From Begonia masoniana (taxonomy: Eukaryota > Streptophyta > Magnoliopsida > Cucurbitales > Begoniaceae): 64,000 bases of DNA. Below are positions 58,529 to 64,000 of the stretch, piece by piece. The stretch's first letter is position 1; each line of letters starts with the position of its first letter. The stretch is taken from the NCBI GenBank assembly GCA_022432975.1, contig CM039502.1:72931497-72995496 (forward strand). The letters are read 5' to 3'. The notes under the pieces are model-generated. The model was not told the DNA's origin. It was given only the letters and a program-made list of their open reading frames with translations, and did no database searches. A program made the translations under genes and the position numbers.

Positions 58529-59696
58529 ATGCAAAAATCCCTCATTTCTCTCCCTCCCTCCCTCACGCGAGTTCTCCTTCTCTCCCATTCGAGGCGATTT
58601 TCTTCCCTTCGTGCGATTCCCTTCTCCGTCGTCGAAAGCTTGCTCTCCAGCGATCGTTCCTTCTCGTTTTCTTCTTCAAACCCAACTCTAGGTATGAATC
58701 TATGGTTTCGGTACGTTAGATATCAATTTTTAGGGTTTAAAACGATTAGGGTTTGTTAGGGTTTTCGTTAAAAACATAAAATAGAGTTTGAAATCGATAG
58801 GATAACCGAATTTATGGCTCTAAGGGGCGTATTTATGGTTGTTGATAAAAGTTAGTTGAATTAATGAAAGTTATTGAGGTTTTGGTGGTTGGAGAAATTA
58901 AAAAAACTCCATTAATGGAGGTTTAGAAATTCACGAGCACGAGTTGCTCGATAAAATGCCTCAATGAGGAGTTTTAGAGTTTAGGAGATTTTTTTAGTTA
59001 GAAGTTTGTAATTTTCTAAGCTCGATAGTTTAGAATTGGTTTAAATGACAAATGTTGTGCATTGCCTTATGTGAACAACGCTCGTGGATGGAGCTTGAAC
59101 TTCAACGGACGCGAGGTAAGTCTTTGGGATTTGTTTAGCCGATTGGCCTACACCATAAGACTATGTCGATTGAGGAATTAGAGATGTTTGTTGTGTTGGG
59201 TAACTAGAACGGGTAGTTAGTTTTAGATTTAGTGAGGTTGTTAATTGTTAAGTTTATGGTTTGTATGTTTCTATTTGTTTATATTTCATTCATGGCATAA
59301 TAATTGTTCACGCATCATTGTTTTCGAAAAGAGCATGAAAAGGAATTTCTATGCATGTTTTTACAAAACAAAAAGGTAACGAATGTAATGATGGTCACGT
59401 CGGTGGCGGTGATTCAGACATGGCTGTCAGGTGAAGCATGTCTTCCCCCCGTTAGATACAAGGGGCTATCCAATCGTAGGATGTGCCGCTCCTATCTAGC
59501 GAGAGAGAAGCCCCGGTGACGTAAATGAAATGAATAGCGAAAAGGTAAGACGCATGATTTATGAACTGTACATGCATAGCATTAGCATTCACGTGCATTC
59601 ACTTAGATTTACTGAGCCTCTAGCTCACATGTTTAATTCTATGGTGTAGGTGATTTTGAGACAGGTGAGGAAGACGTCCCTCCGCCTGAAGTATGA
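58529..59696 (+). other. Candidate three-exon ORF in C2 (58529-58691, 59071-59115, 59650-59696)
   Basis: The only LTR copy where the exon 1 frame in the right phase has an ATG (58529). It is Ser/Leu-rich for 54 codons, then crosses to exon 2 (WMELELQRTRGD region) and exon 3 (GEEDVPPPEV, stop TGA 59694-59696). The exon 2 donor is good (GCGAG|GTAAGT) and the exon 3 acceptor is good (GGTGTAG|GTGAT). The exon 2 acceptor reads CTTAT|GT, not AG, so splicing of this copy may be lost. Function unknown. Confidence 0.4.
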
Positions 59697-60173
59697 ACAC
59701 GTTGAGGGAGGATGGCCCATGGGAGTGCGCTGGCAGTTGGTGCGTGATTTTGACCCGTGGGGGACGTAGGTAAATGTTTTAAGGAATTGATAGATAGGAA
59801 ATAGGAATTTGTTTAGTTTAAACATTTTAGGATGCTTGGATCTGGATAGATAATATATAGTGTTTTTGGAAGATTGAAAGTATTTGTAATGTCTTGATAT
59901 TTTTGAACATAAGAAAATGTTAAGTTTTTAAACGGATCCATGCGGTTTGTTTTATGAAATTTAAGTACGTTTTAGGTTGGTTATTGGGGGAATTGTTGAT
60001 TTAGGAATGAGTGAGGATAAGAGTAAGGTTAAGTTGAAGTGTGTTTTTATGAAATGTATGTAAAGGTGTGTGATGAAGAAATGAGGAAGGAGAGGAATGT
60101 GTTGTGTGTGTAAATGTGGTGGGCAGGGCGTGAAAGGAAAGAAGAATGAAAGAAAGAAAGGAAGGGAGGGGTG

Positions 60174-60390
60174 GCCAAGCCTCTGGAATTCGGATTCCAG
60201 AGGGCTTGGCGATCGATCGCCTAAGGAGGGCGATCGATCGCCAAGTTGATGGCTGAGCTCTCTGGAAAATTCCAGAGAGCTTGGCAATCGATCGCTTAGG
60301 GGAGGCGATCGATCGCCCCTCGTGTTCTGAGCGATCGCTGTTGAGGCGATCGCTGGGAAATAAGCGATCGCTGAAGGGCGATCGATCGTC
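60174..60390 (+). repeat. Palindrome cluster in C2
   Basis: 60174-60210 (GCCAAGCCTCTGGAAT arms, one bulge), 60208-60242 (GGCGATCGATCGCC twice), 60256-60281 (AGCTCTCTGGAA, 12-bp perfect stem), then further GCGATCGC words. Same LTR position as 29342-29538 in C1. Confidence 0.9.
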
Positions 60391-60690
60391 CCTATATTTT
60401 CATGGGACAATGTCCCTTTTTGCCCTCCGCTGAAGACTTAAATGCTTTTAATGGTTTATAAATTGTTTAATTGTTGTAAATAAACGTTTTCTCATGTTTT
60501 TTTCTAAAATGGTTTTCAATGGTTTAATTTTATGAACGATTTAAATTTCCGCCTTAACGTTATAGAATGTACTTAGATTATAAAAAGGAAAAAAAAATTT
60601 ATATGGAAAATTAGGGAATAGTGTAAGGGTCGTTACAGTTCTGGTCCGGTTCTCAGTTCTGGTCGGTTCTTGCTCGCCCCTAGAGCTAAC

Positions 60691-61975
60691 TGTTCCATTT
60701 GAATTTCGATATTTTTGATAGACGTAGCTAATTTCTGAAGAATTACGTCTGTTTTAGTGGCGTATTATCTGGCAAAACCTTCTGATTTCTCTTGAGGCAT
60801 CGAACTATGAGTTGTTTGCGAGAATCCTTTAGAGTAATTTTCTGTAGATCTACCTACTTGGTGCTGTAATATTCTCCTGCTGGGAGTTTCACTGAAAGTT
60901 TGAATGTTGTTTCCACCCAGGATTATATGACTGAGAGTATGGATTGTTGTTTCTGTTGTATTCTACATAATTCGCAGATTCTGGGTTAGTAGAACATAAA
61001 TTGTCATCATGGTGTTCCCCACAGAAAGTACATGATACTTCTCTCGTTGTTGGCATTGAGGACTTGTTCATCGATTTGATAGTGTTTTTCATCATGACAA
61101 TTTTCGCATTCAAGGCAGAAACTTCGTCTAAATCATAAACTTCAAATGCCCGCTTTGTAGAGTAAACTCTTTCTGAAGGCCAATGATAACTATTCATTGC
61201 CATTCTTTTCAACAAATCATAAGCATCATTCAAAGATTTTGATAGAAGAGTTCTGTTTGCTGCAGCATCGATGATTGATCTGGTCTGGCCATAAGTCCAT
61301 TATAAAATATCTCCAACTGAATCGAATGTGGTATTCCATGATTAGGGCACTGTTTTAATAATTCCTTGAATCGGCCCCAAGCTTCATAAAGTGATTCACC
61401 ATTCCGCTATTGAAAACCTGTGATTTTATTTCCTCATTTTGATGTTCCTCACTGGTGGATGATATTTCAGGATGAATTTATTGGCTAAATCTCCCCATTT
61501 AATGATAGTATTTGATGGAATGTCATTTAACCAATCTCGTGCTCTGTCTCTTAAGAAATATGGAAAAAGTTTGAGTCTTAACGCTTCAGCTAAAACTCTA
61601 GGAAAATTGAATGAATCGCTCACTTCTCTAAAAACCTTGAGATGACGATGAGGGTTGTCCGATACCAATCCACTAAACTGCCCAACTGTTTGAAGCATCT
61701 AAAACATGACTTGTTTTAACTCAAATCGGATAGCATGTAAATTTGGTATCACAATACCAAGATTCAGATTATCAAGCGTGGGAATGGCGTAATCCTGAAT
61801 AGGCCGATCTCGTTCATCAATAATACTATCAGGATTATTTCTTCTTTCTTCTTGATTAGCTATATTATCTTCATCAATAAGTGATTGTTGTTGTTGTCTC
61901 CTTCTTGCTCGAAATGTCTGTTCAATCTCTGGATCGATGAGACAAGATCTTGGTTGTCCTCGTCAAGCATCAAGC
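60691..61975 (-). pseudogene. Athila-like gag
   Basis: Minus strand. The N-terminal region is rich in R and Q (about 61850-61950). Retrotransposon Gag core has LKLFPYFLRDRARDWLNDIP and WGDLANKFILKYHPP (61426-61698). Next comes a segment with NDAYDLLKRMAMNSYHWPSE, then a CTFCGEHHDDNLC knuckle variant and a Tyr/Asn-rich tail NPYSQSYNPGW (60889-61233). Stops or shifts near 61245, 61410 and 61700. It lies next to the primer site at 62065, as expected for gag. Broken by the hAT insertion at its end. Confidence 0.9.
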
Positions 61976-62049
61976 AAATGGTACTTGAAGAACAATGAAT
62001 AAAACGTAAAAAAAAATATTATAGCAAAATAAAATAATTAAGAAATATC

Positions 62050-62065
62050 TCCGGCAATGGCGCCA
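62050..62065 (-). other. Primer binding site (tRNA-Asp type), Athila-like
   Basis: Minus-strand TGGCGCCATTGCCGGA, 6 nt from the LTR edge. It matches the tRNA-Asp primer site TGGCGCCGTTGCCGGGGA with few changes. Confidence 0.92.
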
Positions 62066-62071
62066 AAAACT

Positions 62072-63290
62072 TGTTAGTGATTTTCTACACCTAACGCAAG
62101 TGTACGTGTTGCTAACAAAGTAATAAAGAGTAAATAAAATTCGATCCCACGAGGATAATCTTAACTAAGTTTAATTGTTGTAAACTTATATAAAATAAGG
62201 AGAAATATAAAATTATAGTTTACTCAGATATGTAAAATAATAAATTGAGAAGATTACAATAATGAAATTCTTGGATAGGATCGATTTTCTCATTACATAT
62301 AATTTACCACTAATGCTACAGAAAGCAATAACATTTTCCACAGAACAGCGAGAACTAATATTTTCTAGCATTCTCTCGAATTACCTAGTTAAATTCATCT
62401 TCGAATTTTTTTCAATTTTTGAAAAGGCAAAACTTAATCCGAATTTCTTTAGAATCCTATTCTCGATGCCAAATAAATTAATGTCAACTATTTTCTAACA
62501 ATTTAATTTATTTAATCAATCATGCATCTCAAAATTCCTATCTACCTCTCGGTATAACAGAAACATGTAACATCAAATTTGTTTATTGACACAATTTGAA
62601 TTAAACAACAAACATCATGATAGATCATTCAATGAAAAATAAGTAAACTTGTGTAGATCTCAATAAATCATGTAATGAGTATTTTCTCTCCTAACAAAGA
62701 TTAAAATCCTAGCCCATAATCATGACAATAAAATCCAAAATAAAAATATTTATCAAAAGAAAAATCTCAAAAGTCGAAGAAGAAGAATGGTTGATCTTCA
62801 AATTGCCATGCTAATCTCTTTCTTCCTTTCCTGGTGGTCTCTGTCTCCCGTCCCCCTCATTAATCAGAAAAATCAATCTCTTCTCTTCTCTTTTTCCAGA
62901 GATCCTTGCTAGGAGACCTCATCTGGTGGGAAATATTTTTTCTCTTTTCCTTGATTCTATGGATTTTTCCAGCAATTTCCTCTCTTTCCTTGATTCTAGG
63001 GATTTTTCCTTACATTTGCTCCTTCTCTTTTGGTCATTCAAATAAAAATCAAATCTTTCCCTTTTTACTTTCCTGCTAGTAAATCTGTGGCCAAACGTAA
63101 TAACAACAAAATTCAAATTAGTGATAATAATATGATTTTTCTGAAAATAAACATAAAATTCATTAAATTCTTAAAATCTTTCAATGCTACAACAACCTAC
63201 AACAATTTCTATAATTTTGACCAATTTCCTTTTATATTCAAGCACATCACACAAGTTTTATAAAATAAAAATAGTAGAAAATAATTATCA
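62072..63290 (-). repeat. 5' LTR of the Athila-like element
   Basis: 1219 bp, matching 21489-22756. Ends TG...CA on the minus strand. ORFs here are not shared with the other LTR copy and look fortuitous. Confidence 0.92.
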
Positions 63291-64000
63291 ATACCCTAGT
63301 CGAGGAAGGAATTTTTTCATTATATTCAGCTATGCATTTTATGGTTTTGATAAAACCTATTTTTGTGTATACCTCACGTTATTTGGCATGTCTTGTATTA
63401 CATGATGTCATTTTTCTAAAGTATATGTATGTTTTCATCATCACATTTATTTTGTGCATGCATATTTATTTTAATTGATGATTCTAACTATAGCATGCAA
63501 AAGGTTTGGTCAACCCAAGTGAGGTAAGTGTTTGACGCGAACCTTCAACTGTTCAATGAGGTGTTTGTATATTCCGCAAATAAAGTATGAGACAACTGAC
63601 TATGTTGTATTGTTAGATTTGAATCCCTAAAGCTTATCAATGTTATTGTTCCACGTTCTGATCCTCGAGTAAAGATGGACCAAGCAATTTACGAATGTAA
63701 CCACAAATAACATCACTACGGTCAAATTATTGAACACGAAGTCAGAAGTGAATTACGAGTTGGATTATTTGCGAATCGAGCGAGCTCCCTTTGCATGCAA
63801 TAATGTGGTGGTGAACCTCTCATTCTAATTCAGTGCTCTCTAAATTGTTCGAGAAGGTTTCCCATCACATGACACACTGATAACTTTATGAAATTTAGAG
63901 TTATTTTCATCATTCTAAACAAAATTTGATATTTATTCTCAAGTTTTTGACAATTTTAATATATTTTAGATTATTATGCAGGTAAATAATTGAATGGGAA
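63291..64000. other. Right host flank
   Basis: Begins with TSD ATACC. AT-rich, no ORF, element end or RNA gene recognised. A GAGGTAAGTG word near 63522 resembles a splice donor, but no exon can be supported. Confidence 0.5.

Larger units (their letters stand above)
58279..60637 (+). mobile_element. Solo LTR, type C (copy C2), inside the hAT element
   Basis: TGTAACACCCGGC...AGGGTCGTTACA. Flanks ATTCT (58274-58278) and GTTCT (60638-60642) match at four of five. 2359 bp. Exon-like blocks: leader ending CTCTAG|GTATGA at 58691, exon 2 59071-59115, exon 3 from 59650. Near the 3' end it has hairpins (60174-60281) and several GCGATCGATCGC/GCGATCGC palindromes to 60390. Confidence 0.9.
57302..60682. 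mobile_element. Non-autonomous hAT transposon, interrupted by C2
   Basis: Terminal inverted repeats TAGGGGTGAGCA and TGCTCGCCCCTA with an 8-bp duplication GAGCTAAC (57294-57301, 60683-60690), the hallmark of hAT. Subterminal copies of ACCGGTTC/GAACCGG fit hAT transposase sites. No transposase ORF; about 1.0 kb without the LTR at 58279-60637. It sits inside Athila gag-pol. An A/T-rich centre and (GGGCGA)-like repeats lie near 58005. Confidence 0.92.
21489..63290 (-). mobile_element. Athila-like Ty3 element, minus strand, shattered by four insertions
   Basis: LTRs at 62072-63290 (5') and 21489-22756 (3'), bounded by TSD ATACC (21484-21488, 63291-63295). The tRNA-Asp-type primer site is at 62050-62065 and a purine-rich tract adjoins the 3' LTR. 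Minus-strand remnants run in order: gag (60691-61975), gag end/protease (56168-57293), RT/RNase H/integrase (51605-53767), integrase end (43039-43668), env-like ORF (41430-42662). Known: Athila-group elements have this primer site and an extra 3' ORF. Removing the four insertions (23539-41172, 43674-51599, 53773-56162, 57302-60682) leaves about 10.5 kb, a normal Athila size. The LTRs differ in length and at many bases, so this is the oldest insertion in the stack. Confidence 0.93.

Noticed and set aside
63500..63600. Possible exon with a GAGGTAAGTG donor in the right flank
   Set aside because: A single splice-like word without an open frame or acceptor.

Overview
This is plant nuclear DNA, almost certainly from an angiosperm with a repeat-rich genome. 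I see no host gene, tRNA or rRNA. About 57 kb of the 64 kb is LTR-retrotransposon sequence stacked element inside element. The evidence is chromodomain Ty3 elements primed by initiator-Met tRNA (Tekay/Del-like), an Athila-like Ty3 element primed by tRNA-Asp with a 3' env-like ORF, and a non-autonomous hAT element. The species cannot be named from the sequence.

Layout. (1) 127-13237: Tekay-like element T1 (TSD CTGGG), carrying solo LTR B (8064-10854). (2) 13243-15992: AT-rich host DNA. (3) 15993-21165: solo LTR of type A, carrying solo LTR B (16315-19409, minus). (4) 21489-63290: Athila-like element on the minus strand (TSD ATACC), native length about 10.5 kb, swollen to 41.8 kb by four insertions. 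These are: B 23539-41172, containing A 24290-38174, containing Tekay-like T2 25389-36998, containing C 29080-31793; B 43674-51599, containing B 44372-49899, containing B 44960-47689; B 53773-56162; and hAT 57302-60682, containing C 58279-60637. (5) 63291-64000: host DNA. Nearly every junction was fixed by a target-site duplication, so the insertion order can be read. The deepest stack is five elements.

All gag-pol genes are broken, mainly by nonsense codons that look like C-to-T changes and by insertions.

The most interesting signal is inside the LTRs. Four diverged LTR types (T1, A including T2, B and C) share one layout: TATA-like box, exon-like leader, GT..AG intron 1, a 43-57 nt exon 2, GT..AG intron 2, then exon 3 that reaches a stop within about 50-75 nt. 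The exon 2/exon 3 junction falls in the same codon phase in every type. The joined frame encodes an acidic tail with a constant Gly at the junction, and it is conserved at residue level while nucleotides diverge. No common ATG is visible. Intron 2 is also a hotspot where each B copy has grown its own minisatellite, mostly with hairpin-forming units. The 3' part of each LTR type holds a second cluster of palindromes: TGACGTCA in T1/A, GATCGATC-type in B and C.
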